Shown in pieces: positions 16,429 to 24,630 of a stretch of DNA of 64,000 nucleotides. The position numbers were made by a program, and so were the translations under genes. Within the stretch, counting starts at the first letter, position 1, and each line of letters begins with the position of its first letter. Location: contig CALJNB010000002.1 of the NCBI GenBank assembly GCA_937981985.1, forward strand, positions 1 to 64,000, written 5' to 3'. The notes beneath the pieces were generated by a model. That model was given only the letters and a program-made list of their open reading frames with translations. It did no database searches and had not been told where the DNA came from. The stretch comes from an uncultured bacterium. GTDB taxonomy: Bacteria; Myxococcota_A; Bradymonadia; Bradymonadales; Bradymonadaceae.

Positions 16429-18099
16429 ATGAAAATTTTTAACACGCTATTTATCGCTACTTTATCTTTTGCACTGAGTGCTTGTTCAACTCGTCCGCAG
16501 AAGTCAGACGCAGAAGCTGTAGAAACGAAAAAAGAACCCGTTAAGGTTAGGGTGCTGGCATTCAATGATCTCCATGGAAATCTGGAAGGCCCCAGTGGAA
16601 GCGTTTATGTAAATGGCGAAAAAGTGAAAGCAGGTGGCGCTGATTTCTTGGCAGCCAAAATAGCTGAACGACGTACGCCTAATAGTATCGTCGTTTCGGC
16701 TGGGGATTTGATCGGTGCGTCGCCGCTTATTTCTGCTCTTTTCCATGATGAGCCAACGATTGAAGCGTCTAATCAAATGGGTCTTGAACTCAACGCTGTC
16801 GGAAATCATGAATTCGATGAGGGCGTTGATGAACTGATTCGTATGCAAAATGGAGGGTGCCATCCAAAAGACGGTTGTCAGGATGGCGACGATTTTGCCG
16901 GGGCAAGCTTTAAATTCTTAGCAGCAAACGTCTTCTGGAAAAGTGATGGTAAAACCATCTTCGCATCAACACACATTAAGAAATTTGGACCGGTTTCGGT
17001 GGGCTTTATCGGATTAACGCTTGAAGACACCCCGAGTATTGTCTCGTCTGTCGGAATAAAAGATGTCAGGTTCGGAAATGAAGTTCAGGCGATAAACAAA
17101 GCCGTTTCAGAATTCCAAAACGATGAAATTGAGACCATCGTAGTTCTTATTCACGAGGGGGGTTTTCCAACTTTAGATCAAAGCGATCGAAACGACTGCC
17201 CAGGTATATCAGGTCCAATTTTGGAAATAGCAAAAAATACAAGCGACGCAGTCGATATTTTCGTTACCGGGCACACACATAAGGCCTATATCTGCGAAAT
17301 GAACGGGAAGCTAGTTACTGCAGCTAAGAGTTATGGACGTCTTCTCACAGAGATCGATCTTCTTATCGATCCGGAAACCGGAGACGTGATTTCTCAAGAA
17401 GCTAATAATATCGTTATCGATAGAAAAGGAGAAGGTCATCCAGAAGTCTCCAAAACGATCGAAAAATACAAATCCATTGTTTCACCTATCGCAAACAAAG
17501 CGATTGGAAAAATTACGGCAGACTTTACCAGGGAAGCTGATGAGAACGGGGTTTCACCGCTTGGCAAGTTGATCGCCGATATTCAACTCGCGGCGACGAA
17601 AACCAACGGAGCTCAGATCGCGTTTATGAATCCGGGAGGGATTCGCGCCCCCTTGACGATGGCGCCTTCTTCGGTTGAAGCTGAAGGCGTCGTTACGTAT
17701 TCAGAAGCGCAAACGACACAGCCTTTCGGAAACGGATTGGTCACGATGTCGTTAACTGGTGAACAAATTAAATTTCTACTCGAAGCGCAATTCGGGAAAA
17801 AGCGGACGATTTTACAGCCTTCAGCTGGATTTTCGTATTCATGGTTGGAATCGGCGCCACCCGGCGCAAAAGTGGACCCTAAGTCGATCAAGCTTAACGG
17901 CCAACTTTTAGATTCAGAAAAAGAGTATCGAATTACCGTGAATAGCTTTATCGCCGATGGAGGAGATGGGTTCGATATTTTAAAAGCCGGTACGAATCGT
18001 ATGGGTGGTCCCCTAGACCTGGAAGCTTTTGTTCAATATTTTTCGAAAAACTCGCCGATTAGCATCTCCACTGAAACTCGCGTTCTTAAGGAAAAATAA
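16429..18099 (+). CDS. 5'-nucleotidase/UshA-family metallophosphatase, lipoprotein
   Basis: Hydrolyses extracellular nucleotides to nucleosides and phosphate (family knowledge). 556 residues; lipobox LSAC at about residue 19. The N-terminal metallophosphatase domain has the di-metal motifs FNDLHG, GDLIGASP, GNHEFDEG and GHTHKAY. The C-terminal 5'-nucleotidase domain includes NPGGIRAP and the YRITVNSFIADGGDGF substrate-binding segment. An insertion after GNHEFDEG carries two Cys in CHPKDGC, as in related bifunctional enzymes. AGAAG precedes the ATG. It would act in the periplasm or at the surface for phosphate and nucleoside scavenging. Confidence 0.92.
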   Translation: MKIFNTLFIATLSFALSACSTRPQKSDAEAVETKKEPVKVRVLAFNDLHGNLEGPSGSVYVNGEKVKAGGADFLAAKIAERRTPNSIVVSAGDLIGASPLISALFHDEPTIEASNQMGLELNAVGNHEFDEGVDELIRMQNGGCHPKDGCQDGDDFAGASFKFLAANVFWKSDGKTIFASTHIKKFGPVSVGFIGLTLEDTPSIVSSVGIKDVRFGNEVQAINKAVSEFQNDEIETIVVLIHEGGFPTLDQSDRNDCPGISGPILEIAKNTSDAVDIFVTGHTHKAYICEMNGKLVTAAKSYGRLLTEIDLLIDPETGDVISQEANNIVIDRKGEGHPEVSKTIEKYKSIVSPIANKAIGKITADFTREADENGVSPLGKLIADIQLAATKTNGAQIAFMNPGGIRAPLTMAPSSVEAEGVVTYSEAQTTQPFGNGLVTMSLTGEQIKFLLEAQFGKKRTILQPSAGFSYSWLESAPPGAKVDPKSIKLNGQLLDSEKEYRITVNSFIADGGDGFDILKAGTNRMGGPLDLEAFVQYFSKNSPISISTETRVLKEK

Positions 18100-18111
18100 T
18101 CCCATAAATTG

Positions 18112-18140
18112 TTTACAAATTGCGATCTTCTTCCTATTTT
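18112..18140 (+). promoter_or_regulatory. Sigma-70-type promoter for ssb
   Basis: TTTACA (5/6 to consensus) and TATTTT (4/6) are separated by exactly 17 bp, about 95 bp before the ssb start. This is the best-placed vegetative promoter in this intergenic space. Confidence 0.6.
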
Positions 18141-18233
18141 ACGGGTGTCGGCGAGGTTTGTTGAAACAAGGTCAATGCTCGGCCGAAAACGCGGCGTAGG
18201 CGGTGTGCTTACGCTATATGATAGGAGAAAGAG

Positions 18234-18701
18234 ATGGCGAGTATAAACAAAGTAATGTTAATCGGTAATTTAGGGTCGGATCCAGAAGTTCGTTATACGC
18301 AAGGTGGAGCCGCGGTTGCCAATTTTAATATCGCGACAAACGAGAAATGGACCAATAAACAGGGCGAGCCTCAAGAACGGACCGAATGGCACAAAATTGT
18401 TGTATGGGGACGGGTTGCCGAAAACTGCGGGAAATATCTGTCCAAAGGTCGTTCGGTATATGTTGAAGGAAGTATTCAGACACGCGACTGGGAAGATAAG
18501 GACGGAAATAAGAGATATACGACTGAGATCAACGCAAGAACAGTTCAGTTTCTCTCTGGTGGAAGCGGAGCCGGTATGGACCAAGCGCCTCCACAACGTG
18601 GTCCTTCTAACCCTCCAGCGCAGTCAAACAGTGGTGGCGGTGGCGGTCAGTCGAGTTCCAAATTTGACCAATCTTTCAATGATGATGACATTCCATTCTA
18701 A
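18234..18701 (+). CDS. ssb: Single-stranded DNA-binding protein
   Basis: Coats single-stranded DNA in replication, recombination and repair. 155 residues: OB-fold (1-110) opening with [18 protein letters not shown] and containing the [10 protein letters not shown] and [11 protein letters not shown] segments, a Gly/Gln/Ser/Pro linker, and the acidic tail DDDIPF that recruits partners such as RecO. AGGAG lies 8 bases upstream. Its 3' end overlaps the 3' end of the convergent folK gene by 26 bp. Confidence 0.97.
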   Translation: MASINKVMLIGNLGSDPEVRYTQGGAAVANFNIATNEKWTNKQGEPQERTEWHKIVVWGRVAENCGKYLSKGRSVYVEGSIQTRDWEDKDGNKRYTTEINARTVQFLSGGSGAGMDQAPPQRGPSNPPAQSNSGGGGGQSSSKFDQSFNDDDIPF

Positions 18702-19203
18702 TTAGATTTTCAGTGGGGTATGCACGGTGCGCGAGTTCTTCGAGCACCGTTTTTTTTGTGCCTGGTAAAATTAAATTCGGTGAAATCTCGACGAGAGGAA
18801 CGAGGACAAAAGAACGTTCTAGTACGCCAGGATGAGGAATTGTGAGATCTTCGGAGTTTTGAATGAGGTTTCCAAAAGATAGAATATCGATATCGAGTGT
18901 ACGGGGGCCATTTTTTATTGATCGCTTTCGCCCCATTTTTAGTTCGATTTGCTGGATGGCGCTCAGAAGCGACGCTGGGTCGCAGGTAGCGCATTCTATC
19001 TCAATACATGCGTTAACGAAGCGGTTTTGAGCGCGTAGATAGTAGGGGTCGCTTTCATAAAAGCTCGACGTTTGAAGAACGCGAACGCCATCGATCTCCC
19101 CGATTGCCTTTATTGCATATTGAATTGTCTCAATACTATTTCCTTGGTTGGAACCGAGGCCCAAATAAGTTAGAAGCGAGCGTGATTTTATCTTATCGTA
19201 CAT
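18676..19203 (-). CDS. folK: 6-hydroxymethyl-7,8-dihydropterin pyrophosphokinase
   Basis: Transfers pyrophosphate from ATP to 6-hydroxymethyl-7,8-dihydropterin in folate synthesis. 175 residues with the HPPK signatures [27 protein letters not shown] (catalytic acidic residues) and [14 protein letters not shown]. The C-terminus extends about 15 residues beyond the usual end and runs over the ssb terminator and the last 26 bp of ssb. The 5' end overlaps the start of the divergent TPR lipoprotein gene. No other folate gene is in the window. Confidence 0.94.
   Translation of the reverse strand: MYDKIKSRSLLTYLGLGSNQGNSIETIQYAIKAIGEIDGVRVLQTSSFYESDPYYLRAQNRFVNACIEIECATCDPASLLSAIQQIELKMGRKRSIKNGPRTLDIDILSFGNLIQNSEDLTIPHPGVLERSFVLVPLVEISPNLILPGTKKTVLEELAHRAYPTENLIRMECHHH
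18725..18757 (+). terminator. ssb terminator lying inside the folK coding sequence
   Basis: CGGTGC pairs with GCACCG; inside, CGA pairs with TCG; eight Ts follow. It is a strong intrinsic terminator for ssb, placed 24 bp after its stop, but on the opposite strand these bases code for residues near the C-terminus of FolK. Confidence 0.85.
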
Positions 19204-20420
19204 ATATAATTCTCGTTTGTTCGGCTCTCAGTCTTCTGAGTGGATGTGATATTTCATCGCACCCGGAGGAAAGAAGTACCGTAAACTTCTCTATTTTTGA
19301 ATCCAAACCTGTGAAGCCGGTCCGTATCGAAAATAAACTGCCTGATTTTCCGAAAGAAAAGTCAGAACAATTTAGTTCGATAATGGACGGGTTTTCGAAA
19401 AACGCATCGAGTCGTTTTGATGATCCGCAGCTTTCACTTCATATCGATCGTATCGAAGCTATTTATATCGAATCCGGTCGATATCTAGAACTTACCAAGC
19501 TTTACGAAGACGAATATAAGAAAAAAGGCAAAGACGCAAAAATGGTCGATCGGCTCGCCTTTGCATATATTCGGTTGGGACAAAACAAAGCAGCTAGAGA
19601 CTTGCTGGATGTTATAGGAAAGGCGCGACCCGAAAGCGCACACCTTCATTTTCTCGAAGGAAGTTTTTGGATGCGCCAACCTCGTTCTTTACCTAACCTC
19701 ACGAATGCACTCAGGGCATGGTTGAAAGTTTTGGAATTAGATCCGAATTATGTGGGTTTTGAGGGTATGGATAAGAGAACAATTCAACCGATAATTGATC
19801 AACTGAGAAGAGTTGTTCCAGCTAGCGCATTGGAAAAGAAACCCGAAATCGCACCCGAACAAGTAGCGGAAAACGCTGACAAAACATCTGGTGATGTGAA
19901 TGTCCCGTCTCAACCAGAAAAGGGTGTTGAGGTCGATATTAAAAAATCTGACGATGTGCCAAAAGTTTCGTCTATCGATCCTAAGCCCGAAGAACCCGCG
20001 GCCGAGATAGAGAAAGTAATTGTACCGGAGATGCCAAAAGTCATAGAGAGAAGCGCCGACGAGAAATATTTGCTTAAAATCGCGATGGCGGAGATAGCCA
20101 TAGCGGAGGGTGATTTCGAACAAGGTGAACGTTTTTATAAGGAGGCTAAAATTTTAAATCCAAATGGATTCGAAGCTGAATTTGGTCCCATTCGAGCAAG
20201 ATGGAGGTTCGAGCCCGCACGAAACAAGCTTTCCGTGGCGGTCCGTACCTTAGCGAAGAAAAAGCTTAATGCTAAACAAGCTTACCAAGTTGGGCTTTTC
20301 GTCTACTCCAATATGAGCGCCAAAAAGCTCGCGAGAGACCTGTTCATGTCGGTTAGGGAACAAGATCCGGTCTTTGCAAAAGAAGTAGGATTGGAAGCCT
20401 TATTGGCTGAGGTAAAATAA
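19182..20420 (+). CDS. TPR-type lipoprotein
   Basis: 412 residues from the GTG at 19182, which gives a compact lipoprotein signal with lipobox LSGC at about residue 22; the longer frame from 19104 would read through folK's N-terminal region and add 26 residues. Residues ~80-200 contain TPR-like helices (LTKLYEDEYKKKG, AFAYIRLGQNKAARDLL), followed by an acidic Pro/Glu linker (235-290) and a second TPR pair (ending near KILNPNGFEAEF). Likely a protein-protein scaffold in the outer membrane or periplasm. It begins a tight four-gene operon. No specific family recognised. Confidence 0.8.
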   Translation: MILSYRTYIILVCSALSLLSGCDISSHPEERSTVNFSIFESKPVKPVRIENKLPDFPKEKSEQFSSIMDGFSKNASSRFDDPQLSLHIDRIEAIYIESGRYLELTKLYEDEYKKKGKDAKMVDRLAFAYIRLGQNKAARDLLDVIGKARPESAHLHFLEGSFWMRQPRSLPNLTNALRAWLKVLELDPNYVGFEGMDKRTIQPIIDQLRRVVPASALEKKPEIAPEQVAENADKTSGDVNVPSQPEKGVEVDIKKSDDVPKVSSIDPKPEEPAAEIEKVIVPEMPKVIERSADEKYLLKIAMAEIAIAEGDFEQGERFYKEAKILNPNGFEAEFGPIRARWRFEPARNKLSVAVRTLAKKKLNAKQAYQVGLFVYSNMSAKKLARDLFMSVREQDPVFAKEVGLEALLAEVK

Positions 20421-20421
20421 A

Positions 20422-21474
20422 GTGGATTATGAGAAAATACTAACTCAGGCTCGAGATTATATCGGCGAAAAAATATCTGTCCGGCTTTTAGAAGATTCAA
20501 TCTCCGATGAAAGGTCCAATCAAACCGATCAAATTCGTCAACTTAGTGTTTTTCGAGAAGGTCATTCTGAGATTCAATCCTCACTAAAAACTGAAATCGA
20601 ACGCTTCAAGGTATTATCTGGAGATCTTCGGAGTGGCCCGGCACACGATAGTTTTTGGTCTTTTCTTCCTTGGTCGAAAACCTCGCAAAACTCAAGGCGA
20701 TCGGTTGAGGACGCGCTCCGACGACAATTCGAAACATCTATGTATCGTATGCGGGAGGCCGCGGACTTTGCCGATCGTCTTGAAGCAGCGCGTGTTGATC
20801 TATACGACGAAATCGACCGTCTAAATCAGAAAATCATCAACGCTTCGAAGAACGAAGAGATGGCGGCCGAATTCGTTTTCGAATTGAGAGAAGTTGAAAC
20901 CTCACTCGAAATAAAAATGAGTACATTAGATCCCACATCCACTGAGAGTCGCACCCTACAGGCTCAGCTTGACCGGACTCGGCGACTCCTTGCTGAGCAT
21001 ACGATGAAATTTAGGTTGTACAATACGGCTGAGGATCGGCTTGACAAGCTTCGAGAAAACACGCGTCAGTTGGTGGATATGATTGGACACCTTCAGTCTG
21101 ACATTACCCGTTACGTAACGGCCGCCAGTGAAAAGCTGGATCTTGTGTCAGGCCAAATTCAAGCGATTGGAGCCGCCGCCGATGCGGCCTCGGTGATGTT
21201 GGAGTTACGCGAATCATTACAGGTTATGACCGAGTCGATGAATCATGCGACGCGCTTTGTCGCCGAAACTCAACAATATTTTCGTGAAAATGTCGATGCG
21301 ATGATCGGTGAGCTTGATCTTTATGATGAGGAAACGGAAGTGGCGTTGGAATTTGCGAATGCCCATAATACCGCACTCGACGAGTTAGACGTTGACGCGG
21401 TACTAGAAGATTTTGAAAAAGACGAAATTTTGGCCGCGAAGATTGAAGCCCTTGTACCCATAAAAAATGGATAA
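20422..21474 (+). CDS. Coiled-coil protein, unknown
   Basis: 350 residues, GTG start one base after the preceding stop, with GAGGT upstream. No signal peptide or membrane helix, so cytoplasmic. Nearly all helical, with heptad-like stretches at about 30-60, 85-145 and 150-225, and an Ala-rich segment near IQAIGAAADAASVMLELRE. The acidic C-terminal third suggests a binding tail. Weak resemblance in style to TelA-like coiled-coil proteins, but no signature I would rely on. It overlaps the next gene by 8 bp. Confidence 0.75.
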   Translation: MDYEKILTQARDYIGEKISVRLLEDSISDERSNQTDQIRQLSVFREGHSEIQSSLKTEIERFKVLSGDLRSGPAHDSFWSFLPWSKTSQNSRRSVEDALRRQFETSMYRMREAADFADRLEAARVDLYDEIDRLNQKIINASKNEEMAAEFVFELREVETSLEIKMSTLDPTSTESRTLQAQLDRTRRLLAEHTMKFRLYNTAEDRLDKLRENTRQLVDMIGHLQSDITRYVTAASEKLDLVSGQIQAIGAAADAASVMLELRESLQVMTESMNHATRFVAETQQYFRENVDAMIGELDLYDEETEVALEFANAHNTALDELDVDAVLEDFEKDEILAAKIEALVPIKNG

Positions 21475-22405
21475 TTTTAGAACTCTATCTGGGTCAGCCT
21501 GCGAGCTTTATTGCGATCAACTCTCGGGGGCGATCAAAGCCGCTCGGCTCAATCAATTCTACCCTGATTCTCGGCTAACGATATCGAATATTGATGCGAT
21601 GAAGCCTTCTTATCATTTCGGTGCTCACGAAAACCTAAAAGTCGATCTAACCTCCGGTCTACCGACCTATCATGAATGGACGCTTCTTCATGCTGACCAA
21701 AAAGTAGCCGCGGAAAGCGTTTATAAGATGGGAACGTTATCGGAACTCGAAGAGAAAGCGGCGAATCATTCGAACGCTATATTCGAAAAGCAGTTAAGAA
21801 AAAAGAAATACTATACGAACTTACTAAAACTGAAGCCTGCCCCACTCGGGGATACAACATCAAGGTTAAGGGGGCGAAAAGAAGGGGTAACCTCGTTTTT
21901 AGTTTGTTTGGATAAGTTAGATGTGAATAATCTCTTTCTTCGATATTCCATCGATTTGAGTCAGACTAGCGGAGAGTCGTTGATTTTGAGCGCAGACGAG
22001 GTCGCGACGGAATCAGATTCAATGCAGAGTCTCGTATATCGTTTCGCTTCATTGGATGCGCGTTATACATTCATTACCCTGGACGCGATGGCTGGAATCA
22101 AGGTTGAAAAAGTCACCAAGGGGACCATTGGGCCGGTCTTTTTTCAGGGGGGCAAGAACATTCCGCAATGGTTGAATGAATTTGTTAATAGCCACGGCAT
22201 GGTAGCTAGTTTCGGGATTGAGATGGCTGCGCTAGATATTGTTGATAATTCTTCAAACGATCCGCTTTTTCCTGAGAATTCAGAACAAAATACTCCCTTT
22301 CGTATATTTCGAGATAGAAAGTTCGTTGTAGCAAAAGAGAAGGTCTCCATCTTTAGAGAACTTTTGCGCAAAGAGGGTTATAAGTCGATTGTCTACGGTC
22401 TCTAG
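21467..22405 (+). CDS. Unknown cytoplasmic protein of the TPR-lipoprotein operon
   Basis: 312 residues, start overlapping the previous stop by 8 bp (ATGGATAA), so translationally coupled. Mixed alpha/beta composition, with no signal peptide and no recognised motif. There is a short basic region (KQLRKKKYY, about 108-116) and a C-terminal segment with several hydrophobic strands. The conserved tight linkage with the coiled-coil gene suggests the two products work together; that is inference only. Confidence 0.7.
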   Translation: MDNFRTLSGSACELYCDQLSGAIKAARLNQFYPDSRLTISNIDAMKPSYHFGAHENLKVDLTSGLPTYHEWTLLHADQKVAAESVYKMGTLSELEEKAANHSNAIFEKQLRKKKYYTNLLKLKPAPLGDTTSRLRGRKEGVTSFLVCLDKLDVNNLFLRYSIDLSQTSGESLILSADEVATESDSMQSLVYRFASLDARYTFITLDAMAGIKVEKVTKGTIGPVFFQGGKNIPQWLNEFVNSHGMVASFGIEMAALDIVDNSSNDPLFPENSEQNTPFRIFRDRKFVVAKEKVSIFRELLRKEGYKSIVYGL

Positions 22406-23173
22406 ATGTTAAAAAGGATATTATATTTGGGTTTACCTCTATTGTTGGTATTCGGATGTGAATCGAAAAAGAGTAGAACCCAATCGGAAGGCCGTTCACG
22501 GGAGCAACAAAGTAAGCCGGAAATTGTGGCCGACGATTTGATCTATCTGGAGGAGATGGCCCGTAACCCTGAATCGCCGCAGCCAATACTTATTGCAATG
22601 CATGGTTTTGGAAGTAACGAAAGAGACCCGTTAGGATGGGCTACGTCTTTGAGCGAACGATTTTTCGTTGTTAGTATCCGCGCGCCATTAGATCTGGGCA
22701 ACGATCGATACGCTTGGTTCGGACGCGGAATTCCGGACAATAAACGGGTCGAGGCACATGCGGATAAAGTCATCAAAGTAATCGAAGGTCTCCCCAGAAC
22801 AGCATTCAGTCAGGGGTCAGGTAGTGACGAAAGCGTGAAAAGCCCCGTTTTCGTTACGGGTTTTAGTCAAGGTGCGCGAATGGCGATCGAAGTTGGGAAG
22901 CGTGCAAAACCCGGATTGATTCAAGGGGTTCTCGCATTTTCTCCCTCGTTGTTCGAATCGCAAGGCTTGTCGGTACCGACGCTTATAGGTCACGGTCGGA
23001 GGGATAAAGTTGTTCCCTTCAATAGAATAGAAGATCGCTCGCTCAGGCTTATTGAATTGGGTTCGTCGGTGACCTTCATACCTTTCGACGCGGGCCACAC
23101 GATTTCCCCGAGTCTTTTCGGGGAGGCTCAGCATTGGACGGAAACAATTCTAAATAGAAAACCGAATGAATGA
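22406..23173 (+). CDS. Alpha/beta-hydrolase lipoprotein, phospholipase/carboxylesterase type
   Basis: 255 residues. Lipobox VFGC near residue 18, so exported and lipid-anchored. The hydrolase core has the oxyanion segment AMHGFGSNERDP, the nucleophile in GFSQGAR, the acid in GRRDKVVP and the His in DAGHTIS, matching the phospholipase/carboxylesterase (abhydrolase_2) family. It starts directly after the previous stop. Convergent with the HD-GYP-like gene, 11 bp apart. Substrate uncertain: short acyl esters or lysophospholipids are plausible. Confidence 0.85.
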   Translation: MLKRILYLGLPLLLVFGCESKKSRTQSEGRSREQQSKPEIVADDLIYLEEMARNPESPQPILIAMHGFGSNERDPLGWATSLSERFFVVSIRAPLDLGNDRYAWFGRGIPDNKRVEAHADKVIKVIEGLPRTAFSQGSGSDESVKSPVFVTGFSQGARMAIEVGKRAKPGLIQGVLAFSPSLFESQGLSVPTLIGHGRRDKVVPFNRIEDRSLRLIELGSSVTFIPFDAGHTISPSLFGEAQHWTETILNRKPNE

Positions 23174-23184
23174 GGCGAATGAAA

Positions 23185-24630
23185 TTAGAACAAAAACAGC
23201 GCGCCGGGTTGTTCTTTTATTTCGCCTTTTGGAACCATTCCAATAATACGCAAACCGCGGTGTTGAGATTGCGCGAGGTCAACGATTCTCTCGCTGCCGT
23301 CTAACATTTTAACCGTAGGACGGTTAGCCGAAGAGAGACCGACGTTAGTGACCAGAAGTGGACTTCTTATGACAATGGCCTGGTCTCCGCTGCTCAGTGA
23401 AATAATCGAGCCCACGGGAAAGATACCGACGACGTTTACGAAAATTTTAAACAGTTGGGGATCATAATGCCCTCCCATATTGCTCATCATTTTCTGTAAA
23501 GCACGATCTGCGTCAACAGAATCGGCTCCTTGCATACCGGATGTGAAAACATCGTAATGTCTTGAAATTTCTATGATACGGCTGAGGACATGGGGGCGCA
23601 TTTCCTCTTGGTACCACTTTTTTGGCAGTGGCCTATCGTAAGGGAATCCGCGTTCATAACTGGTGACTAATCGTAGTGCGGACAGAATATCATTTGCCCC
23701 AAGTTCACTCAGAGTAACGACACTGTTGATATTGTTACTATAGTGTGACTCGTCTCCGACAGCGAATTGTCTTTCTTTGGTTTGCTTTCTTAATCGCTCA
23801 ATGTTTTGAGTTAAGGCGGTCATTCCGCATCGAACAATATCTTGTCGATCTAAACCACATGCGTGGGCGAGGAGCATAGCGTAAATACAGGTATTGGTAG
23901 CATGTATGAAATCCTGCCCTTCGATAAGACGTAGGTTAATTAATCCGACAAAAAGAAAGGCATGCTCATCTAACTCATCTGAAATTTTTTGAACAATTCT
24001 TTTCAGAAAGCGTGCACTGGAAATGGGCCCCTTTTTTATGCGGTCAAAAAAGATGCTCGTCTTGACGACAAGGCCGGCATACAATTCGATCATTTGGCGC
24101 TTGTCGTCTGTTTCAGGGAGATTGAGTTCTTTTTCAATCACCGACTCTAACGAAAGGTGGGGTTGTCTAAAAAGCTCTAACGAAAAGGTTTGCGATTTCG
24201 AGGCTTGGTGAATGGCGTGTCCCATTGCGACGATTTCGCCCGCGCCGATTGCCCGATGAAATGTTATCTGGTTGATTGACCAAGACATAAATTTTTCACG
24301 AAAAACGGAATTCCTGAGAAAGGTCCTTTGGTCGAATTTTAACAATTGTCCGTTTAGGAAGAAGTTTTTATCGGTGATTTGTAGCGAGAATTTGTCTTCG
24401 TTGAATCGGTCAAACTGCGGTAGGAGCCAGGTTACAAAGTCATTTGCTGCAACATTTACTTGGCTATGATCTGCGTTGAATAACGTGACCACTTTGAGGA
24501 TTCGATTGAGGTAGGTGCAAAGTGTCGGGCCTACTGCAAAAACGAGTTTGTCTTCTACTTTGACTTCGCGTTCGGTTAGGAAAAGTGTGCCCTCTACTGC
24601 ATTTTGAGTATTGCCGTTGTTATCCGCCAT
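23185..24630 (-). CDS. Degenerate HD-GYP-domain protein
   Basis: 481 residues. Residues 1-180 form a domain with the pattern FNADHSQVNVAA..., also recognisable in the partner encoded just upstream. The C-terminal ~250 residues follow the HD-GYP layout: HATNTCIYAMLLAHACGL (243-260), RCGMTALTQNIE where HDxGK is expected (267-278), YERGFPYDRP where HHExxxGxGYP is expected (325-334), HYDVFTSG (358-365) and GIFPVGSII (402-410). The HD dyad and GYP are replaced, so c-di-GMP hydrolysis is unlikely; a binding or scaffold role is inferred. It overlaps the upstream gene by 11 bp. Confidence 0.75.
   Translation of the reverse strand: MADNNGNTQNAVEGTLFLTEREVKVEDKLVFAVGPTLCTYLNRILKVVTLFNADHSQVNVAANDFVTWLLPQFDRFNEDKFSLQITDKNFFLNGQLLKFDQRTFLRNSVFREKFMSWSINQITFHRAIGAGEIVAMGHAIHQASKSQTFSLELFRQPHLSLESVIEKELNLPETDDKRQMIELYAGLVVKTSIFFDRIKKGPISSARFLKRIVQKISDELDEHAFLFVGLINLRLIEGQDFIHATNTCIYAMLLAHACGLDRQDIVRCGMTALTQNIERLRKQTKERQFAVGDESHYSNNINSVVTLSELGANDILSALRLVTSYERGFPYDRPLPKKWYQEEMRPHVLSRIIEISRHYDVFTSGMQGADSVDADRALQKMMSNMGGHYDPQLFKIFVNVVGIFPVGSIISLSSGDQAIVIRSPLLVTNVGLSSANRPTVKMLDGSERIVDLAQSQHRGLRIIGMVPKGEIKEQPGALFLF

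Noticed and set aside
19737-20123. 128-codon - strand frame inside the TPR lipoprotein gene
   Set aside because: Opposite strand of a well supported gene, Arg/Phe/Tyr-rich pseudo-protein; a shadow.
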